Shown piece after piece: positions 27,753 through 36,901 of a stretch of 58,322 bases of DNA. Every line of letters starts with the position of its first letter. Position 1 is the first letter of the stretch. Under the pieces are notes generated by a model. That model did no database searches, was not told the DNA's origin, and worked only from the letters and a program-made list of their open reading frames with translations. Source of the DNA: Clostridiales bacterium (GTDB taxonomy: Bacteria > Bacillota > Clostridia > Caldicoprobacterales > DTU083); assembly GCA_012842605.1 (NCBI GenBank), contig DUSN01000001.1:1-58322 (forward strand), written 5' to 3'. The position numbers were made by a program, and so were the translations under genes.

Positions 27753-28892
27753 TCATCCCTTTTTTAACCGATTTCTGGTTTCAATATCTGCTTGCAATAT
27801 ATCTTCCAAGGTTGGATCTGCTACAGCTGAATGATGCTCCATAGCCTTTTCAACAGCCTTGGGAATTTCAACAAATGAAATAGTTTCTTCCAAAAATTTC
27901 TGTACTGCAATTTCATTGGCTGCATTCAGCACAGCAGGCATGGTTCCTCCTATCCTTGCAGCCTCATACGCAAGTTGCAGGCATGGAAATAAATCTGTAT
28001 CCGGTGCTTCAAACGTGAGATTACCCAATATTGAAAAATCCACCGTTGGAAGTTCGGCCTGGCACCTTTCAGGGAAAGAAAAAGCATATAATATAGGCAG
28101 TCTCATGTCAGTCGCAGCCATTTGGGCCAGTATGGATCCATCTATAAATTGTACCATGGAATGAACAATGCTTTGAGGATGAACAATAACCTCTATCTGG
28201 TTCAGGTCCAGGCCAAAAAGCCACTGCGCTTCTATAACCTCAAGCCCTTTATTCATTAACGTTGCACTATCTATTGTAACTTTTTTTCCCATATCCCATC
28301 GAGGATGTTTTAATGCATCAGCCACTGTCACTTTGCTTAGCATCTCCATGTTAAATCCCCGGAAAGGCCCGCCGGACGCAGTTAATAGTATCTTGCGAAT
28401 TTCATTCTTGTTCTTTGAGCCCTGCAGACATTGAAAAATTGCAGAATGTTCGCTGTCTACAGGCAGAATTCTGCTGCCTGATAACCGTGCAGCATCCATT
28501 ACTAAATTACCGCCGGCTACAAGTGTCTCTTTATTGGCAAGAGCTATATCTTTCCCTGCTTTAACAGCAGCCAGTGTTGCTTCCAGGCCTGAAATACCTA
28601 CTACAGAAATTAAGACAATATCTGCTTCCGGCATTGTAGCAAGCTCTACAAGCGCGCTCCTGCCTGATATCACCTGGATATTATCCGGCAGCCGGTTTCT
28701 TAATATATCTGCTTTTTCCTGGTCTACTACCCCTATTTTTAACGGATGATACTTTAGAGCTTGTTTTTCAAGCAAATCAATATTCTCATTTGCAGAAAAA
28801 GCAATGAACTCATATTCCGGATATCTGCCAAGGATATCTATAGCCTGGGTTCCAATGGAGCCGGTGGACCCTAAGATGACAATTCTTTTCAC
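27753..28892 (-). CDS. dxr: 1-deoxy-D-xylulose 5-phosphate reductoisomerase
   Basis: Second enzyme of the MEP isoprenoid pathway, making 2-C-methyl-D-erythritol 4-phosphate with NADPH. The NADPH motif ILGSTGSIGTQA opens the protein; the active-site segments PVDSEHSAIFQ and SATLMNKGLEVIEA are intact. 379 residues. GTG start with GGGGGAGG 4 nt upstream. Supplies isoprenoid for the undecaprenyl synthase three genes upstream. Confidence 0.98.
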   Translation of the reverse strand: MKRIVILGSTGSIGTQAIDILGRYPEYEFIAFSANENIDLLEKQALKYHPLKIGVVDQEKADILRNRLPDNIQVISGRSALVELATMPEADIVLISVVGISGLEATLAAVKAGKDIALANKETLVAGGNLVMDAARLSGSRILPVDSEHSAIFQCLQGSKNKNEIRKILLTASGGPFRGFNMEMLSKVTVADALKHPRWDMGKKVTIDSATLMNKGLEVIEAQWLFGLDLNQIEVIVHPQSIVHSMVQFIDGSILAQMAATDMRLPILYAFSFPERCQAELPTVDFSILGNLTFEAPDTDLFPCLQLAYEAARIGGTMPAVLNAANEIAVQKFLEETISFVEIPKAVEKAMEHHSAVADPTLEDILQADIETRNRLKKG

Positions 28893-28907
28893 AAAGCCTC
28901 CCCCTTT

Positions 28908-29717
28908 CTAGCCCATCAAAACCAACTGAGAATAGAGATATATAATTGGCAGAACAAACAGCAAGCTGTCTATTCGATCCATAATACCGCCATGCCCCGG
29001 CAGAATATTACCGAAGTCCTTCAGGCCGCAAAACCTTTTTATGGCTGAAGCCGTCAAATCACCAATCTGGGAGAAAGTACCTCCAAGAAAGCCGATTACG
29101 ATAAAATGAATAATACTTACATCTGTATTGTATACCCTATTTAATATAATTCCAACCAAAAGCACAAAAAAAACACTGCCAATAAGGCCTCCTACGCTTC
29201 CTTCCACTGTTTTTTTGGGGCTAATAACCGGGCACAGCTTATGCTTGCCAAACAAGCTGCCTGTAAAAAAAGCAAAGGTATCCGCAGCATAGGTTGCAGT
29301 CAATGATAGAATAAGCAAATAGTATGGATGGATAAATGCAGAATCTTCCATGAGGCTGGCAACAATCAACATAATGCCGGGATAAAAAAGGCCCATAATT
29401 GTTACAGCCATATCAACAGGCTTGACAGAAGGATTCCATACCAGCAATGACATGGACATTGCAATTGCTGTAAGGATAAATACTAAATCATACCTTCCTT
29501 CAAAAATATAGTGCTGCAGATAGAATAATGCTGTTATTATATAGCCCGCTGCTTTTTGGGGATTAATCCCCTTATTGGAAAACGCAGTGTAAATTTCTCT
29601 AATGCCAATCAGTGAAATTATTATCAGGGCAAGATCAAAAAGCCAGCTACCAACCCAAAACACCAGTATAACTATACAAACAGCCACGATACCAGACAAA
29701 ACCCTTTTCCCCAACAT
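28908..29717 (-). CDS. cdsA: Phosphatidate cytidylyltransferase
   Basis: Integral membrane enzyme of about 269 residues that makes CDP-diacylglycerol, the substrate of PgsA at the left of this window. Several membrane helices and the C-terminal signature PGHGGIMDRIDSLLF are visible. Start is ambiguous: ATG at 29717 with GGTGG upstream fits homologues; GTG at 29726 with GAGGGG 7 nt upstream is equally well placed. Adjoins the uppS stop. Confidence 0.94.
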   Translation of the reverse strand: MLGKRVLSGIVAVCIVILVFWVGSWLFDLALIIISLIGIREIYTAFSNKGINPQKAAGYIITALFYLQHYIFEGRYDLVFILTAIAMSMSLLVWNPSVKPVDMAVTIMGLFYPGIMLIVASLMEDSAFIHPYYLLILSLTATYAADTFAFFTGSLFGKHKLCPVISPKKTVEGSVGGLIGSVFFVLLVGIILNRVYNTDVSIIHFIVIGFLGGTFSQIGDLTASAIKRFCGLKDFGNILPGHGGIMDRIDSLLFVLPIIYLYSQLVLMG

Positions 29718-29718
29718 A

Positions 29719-30522
29719 TCAACCACCTTCTTGCCCCTCTATTCCACCGAACCTTCTCATGCGATTCTGATACTCATATATTGCCTCCAGGTATCTGCTT
29801 CGGCTAAAATCCGGCCATAAAACCTGTTTGTCCGTAAACAGTAGTTCAGTATAAGCTGACTGATATAATAGAAAATTGCTTAACCTATATTCTCCGCTGG
29901 TCCGGATCATGAGATCAGGATCCGGAATACCTCCGGTATTCAGATACAGTGAAAACAAATCTTCATTTATATCATCGGGCAGCAGCCTGCCTTGGGATAC
30001 ATCCTGCGCTATCTTCTTTACTGCCTGGACTATCTCGTTCCGGCTTCCATAATTAATTGCAATATTTACCTGAAGGCCTTTATTGTTTTTTGTAACCTCT
30101 TCTGCCCTCCTGATCTCCATTGCAGCATCCTGAGGCAGACCCTGTATATCCCCAATCATGTATATTCTAACATCATTTCTGTTCAGTTCGTCAATTTCTT
30201 TTTGAAGGAACTCTACCATTAAAGACATCAGGGCACGCACTTCGGATTCCGGCCTCTTCCAGTTTTCAGTAGAAAAAGCATACAAGGTCAGATATTCTAT
30301 ACCCAGTTCAAAAGAGACCTCAATAATATCACGCAGCGCTTCTACGCCCTGCCTGTGGCCTGCAACCCTGGGAAGATTTCTTTTCTTTGCCCATCTGCCG
30401 TTTCCGTCCATTATTATGGCTATATGTCTGGGTACCGGCTTGGACTTTACAATTTCAAACAAATCCGGTCCGGGTTCAATTTTTTTTCTCTTTCTGCCTG
30501 TTAACAGATCTTTTAAATTCAT
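29719..30522 (-). CDS. uppS: Undecaprenyl diphosphate synthase (cis-prenyltransferase)
   Basis: Condenses isopentenyl diphosphate onto farnesyl diphosphate to make the lipid carrier for peptidoglycan. Catalytic segment HIAIIMDGNGRWAKKR, the GHRQG motif and RTSGEYRLSNFLLYQ are intact. About 267 residues, with a somewhat long N-terminus before the core. I use the ATG at 30522; the longer frame starting at 30591 would be read through the terminator hairpin of the preceding gene. Confidence 0.95.
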   Translation of the reverse strand: MNLKDLLTGRKRKKIEPGPDLFEIVKSKPVPRHIAIIMDGNGRWAKKRNLPRVAGHRQGVEALRDIIEVSFELGIEYLTLYAFSTENWKRPESEVRALMSLMVEFLQKEIDELNRNDVRIYMIGDIQGLPQDAAMEIRRAEEVTKNNKGLQVNIAINYGSRNEIVQAVKKIAQDVSQGRLLPDDINEDLFSLYLNTGGIPDPDLMIRTSGEYRLSNFLLYQSAYTELLFTDKQVLWPDFSRSRYLEAIYEYQNRMRRFGGIEGQEGG

Positions 30523-30560
30523 TGCTTTCGCCCTTTTATTCAATAATCCTGTTATATTAT

Positions 30561-30586
30561 GAAAAAGCAGCTTGAACGCTGCTTTT
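30561..30586 (-). terminator. intrinsic terminator between small unknown gene and uppS
   Basis: AAAAGCAGC / GCTGCTTTT stem with a 6-nt loop and a U-tract on either strand, starting 8 nt after the stop of the small gene. Confidence 0.85.
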
Positions 30587-30594
30587 TTCATCCA

Positions 30595-30810
30595 TTATTC
30601 AAGGAACGGAGAAATTGTAATCACAAGCCTATTATCCCCTGCAACCCTTTGCCGAACAACACGGTAGGTAACAGCGGTATTAATTTTTTCTTTTCTTTCC
30701 TTTGGAGAGGAATATTTTATAAAATGATACACCAAATTGGGATAATCGGCTTTAAGAATACCTTTAACTTCTTCAGGAACCATACCGGTAAAATCAGGAA
30801 GAGATTTCAA
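30595..30810 (-). CDS. Small conserved-type protein between frr and uppS, unknown
   Basis: 71-residue soluble protein I do not recognise. It has a short acidic/basic N-terminal half (FTGMVPEEVKGILKADYPN) and a beta-like, Arg/Val-rich C-terminal half (YRVVRQRVAGDNRLVITISP), perhaps a small alpha/beta fold. It starts with TTG inside the frr stop codon (TTGA overlap), with GGAG 11 nt upstream, and is closed by a terminator, so it looks like a genuine last gene of the pyrH-frr unit. Function unknown. Confidence 0.75.
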   Translation of the reverse strand: MKSLPDFTGMVPEEVKGILKADYPNLVYHFIKYSSPKERKEKINTAVTYRVVRQRVAGDNRLVITISPFLE

Positions 30811-31361
30811 AATTCCATTATCTCCTTTTCTTTCTCCTTAACCATAGCATCTACTTTTTTAACATGTTCATCAGTCAATGCTTGAATCTCATTTTCACTG
30901 CTTTTTAGTTCGTCTTCGGTAATCTCTGAATTTTTCTTCATCTTTTTTAATACTTCGTTTGCTTCTCTTCGTATGGAGCGAATGGCAATTTTTGCTTCTT
31001 CCCCATATTTGTTGACAACCTTAACTAATTCTTTTCTTCTTTCTTCAGTGAGTTCAGGGAAAACCAGGCGTATAACCTTGCCATCATTGGTAGGTGTAAT
31101 TCCAATGTCGGATTTCATAATTTCTTTTTCCACGGCAGGAATCATCTTAGGCTCCCATAAGGAAATCACAAGCAGCCTTGGTTCAGGCGAGGATATATTG
31201 CCTATCTGGTTAATAGGAGTAGGAGTGCCGTAATAATCCACCTTTATTTTATCCAATATGTGCGGGTTGGCGCGCCCGGCTCTTATGCCGGCCAGATCGG
31301 ACTTAAGCACCTGCAGTGTTTTCCCCATTTTGACACTTGCTTCATTGTATACTTCCTTCAT
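30807..31361 (-). CDS. frr: Ribosome recycling factor
   Basis: Splits post-termination ribosomes with EF-G. 184 residues; conserved AGRANPHILDKI, YYGTPTPINQ and the basic FPELTEERRKELVK helix are present. The ATG at 31361 is chosen: AAAGGAGG lies 10 nt upstream within the end of pyrH, while the ATG three codons earlier abuts that site. Confidence 0.97.
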   Translation of the reverse strand: MKEVYNEASVKMGKTLQVLKSDLAGIRAGRANPHILDKIKVDYYGTPTPINQIGNISSPEPRLLVISLWEPKMIPAVEKEIMKSDIGITPTNDGKVIRLVFPELTEERRKELVKVVNKYGEEAKIAIRSIRREANEVLKKMKKNSEITEDELKSSENEIQALTDEHVKKVDAMVKEKEKEIMEF

Positions 31362-31366
31362 GGTAT

Positions 31367-32116
<750 letters not shown>

Positions 32117-32118
32117 TC

Positions 32119-32144
32119 AAAAAAAGAGAACACGAAAAGTGTTC
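32119..32144 (-). terminator. intrinsic terminator after tsf
   Basis: GAACAC / GTGTTC stem with a 5-nt loop, followed by TCTTTTTTT on the minus strand, 13 nt after the tsf stop. It separates the rpsB-tsf and pyrH-frr units. Confidence 0.85.
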
Positions 32145-32156
32145 CCCTTTTTAATT

Positions 32157-32804
32157 TCAGCCCTTCATCTGACTCATAACTTCCTCTACAAAATTATCCT
32201 GCTTCTTTTCAAGGCCTTCTCCCATTTCATAGCGGACAAATCTTCTAATGCTGATTTTTTCCCCTATTGTTGCTATTTTTTCATTTACAATATCCTGAAC
32301 GGATTTATCTGTATCTTTAACAAATGGCTGTTCTAACAAACATACTTCTTTGAAAAATTTCTCAATTCTGCCTTCTACCATTCTCTCAACAATTTTTTCC
32401 GGTTTGCCTTCATTTAATGCCTGTGCTCTGAGGATTTCCTTCTCCTTGGCTATTACACTTTCGGGAACTTCATCTTTGGAGATATATTGAGGATTGGAAG
32501 CCGCAATGTGCATGGCTATATCTCTTACAAAGGATCTGAATTCAGCTGTTTTGGCAACAAAGTCGGTTTCGCAGTTTACTTCTACCAGAACACCGATTTT
32601 CCCGCCCATATGTATGTAAGAATCCACAATGCCTTCCGCAGCAATTCTTCCAGCTTTCTTAGCTGCTGCGGATAATCCTTTTTCCCTTAAAATCTCCACT
32701 GCTTTTTCAATATTGCCTTCTGCCTCCTGCAAGGCACGTTTGCAATCCATCATACCTGCGCCGGTCATTTCTCTCAATTCTTTTACCATGTTCGCAGAGA
32801 TCAT
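32157..32804 (-). CDS. tsf: Translation elongation factor Ts (short form)
   Basis: Nucleotide exchange factor for EF-Tu. The N-terminal UBA-like domain [19 protein letters not shown] and the [10 protein letters not shown] core motif are present. At 215 residues it is shorter than the roughly 280-residue enteric form, as in many Clostridia, apparently lacking one core subdomain. ATG with GGGAGG 7 nt upstream. Confidence 0.97.
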   Translation of the reverse strand: MISANMVKELREMTGAGMMDCKRALQEAEGNIEKAVEILREKGLSAAAKKAGRIAAEGIVDSYIHMGGKIGVLVEVNCETDFVAKTAEFRSFVRDIAMHIAASNPQYISKDEVPESVIAKEKEILRAQALNEGKPEKIVERMVEGRIEKFFKEVCLLEQPFVKDTDKSVQDIVNEKIATIGEKISIRRFVRYEMGEGLEKKQDNFVEEVMSQMKG

Positions 32805-32873
32805 GCTGTTTCCTCCCTTTTCTATACTAAATTTTGCTATTCTTCAGTTAATGTTTTTACAGATTCCTTCATG

Positions 32874-32910
32874 AAAAAGGGAAGAATGAGGGCATTCCCC
32901 CGTTCTTCCC
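32874..32910 (-). terminator. intrinsic terminator/attenuator between rpsB and tsf
   Basis: Long stem built on GGGAAGAA / TTCTTCCC with further inner pairs and TTTTT on the minus strand, 14 nt after the rpsB stop. It probably sets the rpsB to tsf expression ratio. Confidence 0.85.
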
Positions 32911-32924
32911 CCTTGCCAGCGGAA

Positions 32925-33626
32925 TTATTCTTCACTTAATTGCTCGCCTTGACGGCCTTCCAGCACAGCATCAGCTATTTTAGATGCAAATAGCTTAACA
33001 GCACGGATGGCATCATCATTGCCGGGAATTACATAATCAACCTCATCCGGATCACAATTGGTATCTACAATTGCTACTACAGGTATGCCAAGAGCTCTGG
33101 CTTCTGATATAGCAATGCGTTCCTTTCTGGGATCCACTACAAATAAAGCACCAGGCAGATTCTTCATTTCACGGATACCGCCCAGGTTCTTTTCCAGCTT
33201 TTCTTTTTCCAGGCGAAGCTTAATTACCTCTTTTTTAGGCAATACATCAAATGCTCCGTTGGTTTCCATTTCATCCAGCTCATTCAGACGATCAATACGC
33301 TGGCGAATGGTTTTGAAGTTGGTAAGCATTCCACCAAGCCATCTCTGATTAACATAGTACATACCGCAGCGCTTTGCTTCGGATTCAATTGACTCCTGAG
33401 CTTGCTTTTTTGTGCCTACGAAAAGGATATCCTTTCCTTCAGCAGAAAGATCGCGTACAAAGTTGTAAGCTTCTTCAAATTTCTTGACTGTCTTTTGCAG
33501 GTCAATAATATAAATGCCATTGCGATCTGTAAAGATATATGGAGCCATTTTAGGGTTCCATCTGCGGGTTTGGTGACCGAAATGAACACCAGCTTCAAGC
33601 AATTGCTTCATTGATATAACAGCCAC
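32925..33626 (-). CDS. rpsB: 30S ribosomal protein S2
   Basis: 233-residue 30S protein; [20 protein letters not shown] and [12 protein letters not shown] are characteristic. The start is GTG at 33626 with AGGAGGTG 6 nt upstream; the longer in-frame reading would translate the structured leader. Promoter and leader hairpin lie upstream, so this is the first gene of a transcript. Confidence 0.97.
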   Translation of the reverse strand: MAVISMKQLLEAGVHFGHQTRRWNPKMAPYIFTDRNGIYIIDLQKTVKKFEEAYNFVRDLSAEGKDILFVGTKKQAQESIESEAKRCGMYYVNQRWLGGMLTNFKTIRQRIDRLNELDEMETNGAFDVLPKKEVIKLRLEKEKLEKNLGGIREMKNLPGALFVVDPRKERIAISEARALGIPVVAIVDTNCDPDEVDYVIPGNDDAIRAVKLFASKIADAVLEGRQGEQLSEE

Positions 33627-33667
33627 TGATATCACCTCCTCGAGTTTTTCCTCCCCCATTCTCATTC

Positions 33668-33695
33668 TGCCTTGCACCGTGCAACTAAGCAGGCA
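33668..33695 (-). promoter_or_regulatory. candidate rpsB leader hairpin
   Basis: The roughly 100-nt 5' leader of rpsB can fold TTGCA / TGCAA with a 3-nt loop on top of TGCC / GGCA with a one-sided 7-nt bulge. Ribosomal protein S2 mRNAs are often autoregulated through the leader; assignment to a known family is untested. Confidence 0.4.
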
Positions 33696-33735
33696 CCCGA
33701 GAAACAATCGAACAGGGTGTGTAATCACGCTAAGT

Positions 33736-33764
33736 AGTATAGCATACCTTTATAGGGGAATCAA
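33736..33764 (-). promoter_or_regulatory. sigma-A promoter for rpsB-tsf
   Basis: TTGATT and TATACT with an ideal 17-nt spacer on the minus strand, predicted start near 33729, about 100 nt before rpsB. Confidence 0.75.
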
Positions 33765-33820
33765 TACCCGAACTATCGAATTTTGGGCAAAATTGTTACA
33801 ATTAATTACTTTTCCCTTTC

Positions 33821-34096
33821 CTATTGTAATCCCTTTTCATACACTTCATTCACTGCAGCAAATACTTCTTCCAGTTCATCCTCATCGTCTATGCTGACGT
33901 AACAGTCATCACCGTTTTCATCCTGCTCTACCCGAAGAATAACCACCTCATCCTCCTCCGTGTCCAAATCACGATCTGTCGGAGCGAGTACAATATATTC
34001 CCTTCCGTCATAGTCCAGGGTCATAATATGTTCAAATGATATTACCTGGTTATTCTCATCGATTAATTCTATGATGTTTGGCATTTGGTCTTCCAT
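33821..34096 (-). CDS. DUF1292 (YrzB-like) acidic protein
   Basis: Strongly acidic 91-residue protein of the DUF1292 family, seen in ENNQVISFEHIMTLDYDGREY and the Asp/Glu-rich C-terminal half. Function unknown. It follows ruvX by 13 nt, the usual ireB-ruvX-DUF1292 neighbourhood. ATG with GAGGAGG 8 nt upstream. Confidence 0.88.
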   Translation of the reverse strand: MEDQMPNIIELIDENNQVISFEHIMTLDYDGREYIVLAPTDRDLDTEEDEVVILRVEQDENGDDCYVSIDDEDELEEVFAAVNEVYEKGLQ

Positions 34097-34109
34097 GTGC
34101 TGAACCTCC

Positions 34110-34526
34110 TCATTTTTTATTGATATAATCCAAATAAGATTGCAGTATTAATACTGCAGCCATCTGATCTACCCTTTGCTTGCGTTTCTTCCTGCTTAAA
34201 TCAGCTTCAATCATGGCTTTGTGGGCTGATACGGTTGTAAGCCGCTCATCCCAGTACACTATTTCCAGGCCGAAATGGTTGTTTAATGCTTCAGCAAATG
34301 CTTTTACCTTTTCCCCCTGAGGCCCCAAAGTACCATTCATATTCCTTGGCAGCCCGACAACTATTTTTTCAGGTCTGTATTGATCAAATATCTTTTTTAT
34401 CTGCTGGAGGTCATGCTGCAAGCCTCTTCTTTCCAAAGTAGCAATTCCTTGTGCAGTCCATCCAAGCATATCACTGACTGCCATGCCAATTCTTCTGTCG
34501 CCCACGTCCATGGATATGATTCTCAA
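34110..34526 (-). CDS. ruvX: RuvX/YqgF-type RNase H-fold nuclease
   Basis: 138-residue RNase H-like protein linked to 16S rRNA 5'-end maturation and/or Holliday junction resolution. ISMDVGDRRIGMAVSD carries the first catalytic Asp; VYWDERLTT and the C-terminal DQMAAVLILQSYLD give the others. TTG start with AAGGAGG 9 nt upstream. Confidence 0.94.
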   Translation of the reverse strand: MRIISMDVGDRRIGMAVSDMLGWTAQGIATLERRGLQHDLQQIKKIFDQYRPEKIVVGLPRNMNGTLGPQGEKVKAFAEALNNHFGLEIVYWDERLTTVSAHKAMIEADLSRKKRKQRVDQMAAVLILQSYLDYINKK

Positions 34527-34598
34527 ATATTTATGCCTCCTTATTATGACCTGCTTAAGTCTGTAAAATGTATTTTAACATGCACACAGCATGACATA

Positions 34599-35549
34599 TC
34601 AGATCACTTTGATTGCAAGCTCTTTGCATACTGATCCGCAATAACCGCACAATATGCATTTGTCCGTGTCTACCTCTGCCTTTCCGTTTTGCAGATACAA
34701 AGCTCTCTGACCGCATCTTAAAATACATTTTCCGCAGCCCTGGCACCAATACTCTATAATAAGTTTCCTTTCATATTGCTGCAGCTTACGGGTTAACTGC
34801 TCAGGTATGTATTTGTTTGAAAAATACATTACATTAGCTTCAACTTCTTCCTCACGCTGCATTCCTATTGCAACGGAATGCGCATGCGGAAAATCTACTA
34901 TATAATTAAGGGCTTTTTCATATTCACCTATCAGATGACCTCCACCCAGCGACTTCATAATATAAATGCCTTTACCTGCATTCCATGCTTCAGCGATTGC
35001 TTGTTCCATTTCTTCTCTGCTGCCATCTACAATGCCTACCCCCCGGTAGTTCAATATGGGGTGAATTACATCGATTTCCTTCATCCTGGCAGCCGTCTTT
35101 ACAGCTGCCACATAATGCGTGGAAATACCTACAGCCCGTATAATTCCCTTTTCTTTTTGACGTATATAAAATTGAAGAGCCTCCTCGTGACCCTTCAGGG
35201 TGAGGGGGCCTTCCTGTTCATGGAGCAGGAAAATATCTATGTAGTCTCTCCCTGTACCTTTCAGTGCTCTGTTTAATGTTTGCTCAGCAGTTTCCGTGTT
35301 GTACGCATATGACTTGGTAGCAACAATCAGATCCGGCTTGCTCTTGATAACATAATTTATAAAAGGATAAGTTTCATACAAATCTGCTGTATCAATAAAG
35401 TTTATTCCCATCTCCACTGCTTTGCTCAAAACTCGGCAGCCTTCATCAAAGGGAAGATTCCTTTGCAGCGGCCCTATAGTAAGTGAACCGAAGCATATCC
35501 TTGATACGGAAATACCGGTATTCCCCAACTTTCTATATTTCATTGACAT
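34599..35549 (-). CDS. Aldo/keto reductase with C-terminal 4Fe-4S domain
   Basis: 316-residue redox protein: an AKR (beta/alpha)8 barrel with catalytic Asp and Tyr in NFIDTADLYETY, Lys in VATKSYAY and His in LLHEQEG, followed by a ferredoxin-like tail with CQGCGKCILRC and CILCGYCGSVC, enough for two 4Fe-4S clusters. The clusters suggest electron transfer to or from ferredoxin rather than only NAD(P)H. Substrate unknown. It intervenes between ireB and ruvX, which are normally adjacent, and its start overlaps the ireB stop (TAATG). Confidence 0.9.
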   Translation of the reverse strand: MSMKYRKLGNTGISVSRICFGSLTIGPLQRNLPFDEGCRVLSKAVEMGINFIDTADLYETYPFINYVIKSKPDLIVATKSYAYNTETAEQTLNRALKGTGRDYIDIFLLHEQEGPLTLKGHEEALQFYIRQKEKGIIRAVGISTHYVAAVKTAARMKEIDVIHPILNYRGVGIVDGSREEMEQAIAEAWNAGKGIYIMKSLGGGHLIGEYEKALNYIVDFPHAHSVAIGMQREEEVEANVMYFSNKYIPEQLTRKLQQYERKLIIEYWCQGCGKCILRCGQRALYLQNGKAEVDTDKCILCGYCGSVCKELAIKVI

Positions 35550-35818
35550 TACTCACTCAATCCGTTGTTTTCCATGTAGAATCTAACTAGTTCTTCTAAA
35601 AGCTCATCTCTTTCCAAGCGCCGAATCAGGACTCTTGCATTTTGATGGCTGGTGATGTAAGTAGGGTCGCCTGATATGAAGTATCCAACCATTTGGTTAA
35701 TCGGATCATAACCTTTTTCTTTCAGAGCTTGAAATACTTTCGTAAATATTTCTTTAGGAGTTACTGATGGCTCCTTTTCAAGGCTGAACTTCATGGTTTT
35801 TTGAAAGTCACTGCTCAT
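35549..35818 (-). CDS. ireB: IreB family regulatory phosphoprotein
   Basis: 89-residue UPF0297 protein; [21 protein letters not shown] is the family core. In Enterococcus the orthologue is phosphorylated on Thr by a PASTA Ser/Thr kinase and restrains envelope resistance; Thr residues here include those in [14 protein letters not shown] with GGAGGGG 9 nt upstream. alaS, its usual upstream neighbour, is absent. Confidence 0.93.
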   Translation of the reverse strand: MSSDFQKTMKFSLEKEPSVTPKEIFTKVFQALKEKGYDPINQMVGYFISGDPTYITSHQNARVLIRRLERDELLEELVRFYMENNGLSE

Positions 35819-35925
35819 AATTTCTCGCCCCTCCTTTTCATCCTGAATTCATGATCGGCTTCTATTTCAAATATACCATATGCATAATTTTATTTCTACC
35901 AAAATATTCATCAACTGAGGAATTT

Positions 35926-36879
35926 TCACATGCCTTTCCGGTGCATCTCCGCTATTTCTTCAAGCTTTCTCAGCCTGTGATTTACACCGGATTTACCTAC
36001 TTTGGGAGTCAGCATATCTCCTAGTTCCTTCAGGCTTGCATCAGGATAACTTAACCTTAGTTCAGCAATCTCTCTCAGAGAAGGCGATAAGTTGGAAAAC
36101 CCAATCCTGTCTTTTATGTACTTTATGTTCTCTATCTGCCGCATGGCTGCATTGATGGTTTTGCTTAAGTTAGCCGTCTCACAATTGACAATACGGTTGA
36201 TATTGTTGCGCATGTCCTTGTATATCCTTATGTTTTCAAGATTGAGAAGGGCAGTATGGGCACCAATCAGACTGAGAAGATTTACTATATGCTCGCCTTC
36301 TTTCAGATATACAACAAAATTATTCTTCCTTTCTATCAGCTTTGCATGCAGGCCCATTTCTTTGATTAGACTGCAAAGGCTTTCGGCATATTTTTCAGAG
36401 TGTGCGATAAACTCAAGGTGATAAGCCTTTTCAGGATCACTCACTGAACCCCCGCCTAAAAAAGCTCCTCTCAGGTAAGCCTTTTTACAGCATTTTTTAC
36501 GAACCAGCCGTGGATCTATATCCATATTTATACCCATTATTCCACTATCATCACAGCAAATAATATAGGTATCCTCCAATATTTTCATAGAGTTATCCGG
36601 CATGGTAATCATCAGTACATAACTGTTATTTTTTCTTAAACGCCGGTTTTTTCGTACCATTACATCCGGGGTTATATTATATTGATTTTTTACCAGCATG
36701 AAAATGCGGCGGGCAATAAAAGCATTCTCGGTACTGACTTTTAAGCTGATTCGTTTCTTGCCCGCAAGCTGTATGGTGCCGCTGGTATGTATCAGAGCAG
36801 CCAGTTCCGCCAGCCTGCAGCAGGGTTTACCCGGAGATATCCTGCAGATTTCATTCTTAGCTTTTAACGAAAAGGACAT
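35926..36879 (-). CDS. whiA: DNA-binding protein WhiA
   Basis: 317-residue protein joining a LAGLIDADG-like N-terminal domain (LRGAFLGGGSVSDPEKAYHLE) to a C-terminal helix-turn-helix (LKELGDMLTPKVGKSGVNHRL). It influences cell division and chromosome segregation in Firmicutes and sporulation in actinobacteria. ATG at 36879 follows GGGGGT; an in-frame TTG five codons earlier overlaps that site. Last of the rapZ-yvcK-whiA trio. Confidence 0.96.
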   Translation of the reverse strand: MSFSLKAKNEICRISPGKPCCRLAELAALIHTSGTIQLAGKKRISLKVSTENAFIARRIFMLVKNQYNITPDVMVRKNRRLRKNNSYVLMITMPDNSMKILEDTYIICCDDSGIMGINMDIDPRLVRKKCCKKAYLRGAFLGGGSVSDPEKAYHLEFIAHSEKYAESLCSLIKEMGLHAKLIERKNNFVVYLKEGEHIVNLLSLIGAHTALLNLENIRIYKDMRNNINRIVNCETANLSKTINAAMRQIENIKYIKDRIGFSNLSPSLREIAELRLSYPDASLKELGDMLTPKVGKSGVNHRLRKLEEIAEMHRKGM

Positions 36880-36901
36880 TATCAATACCCCCAATCAATA
36901 A

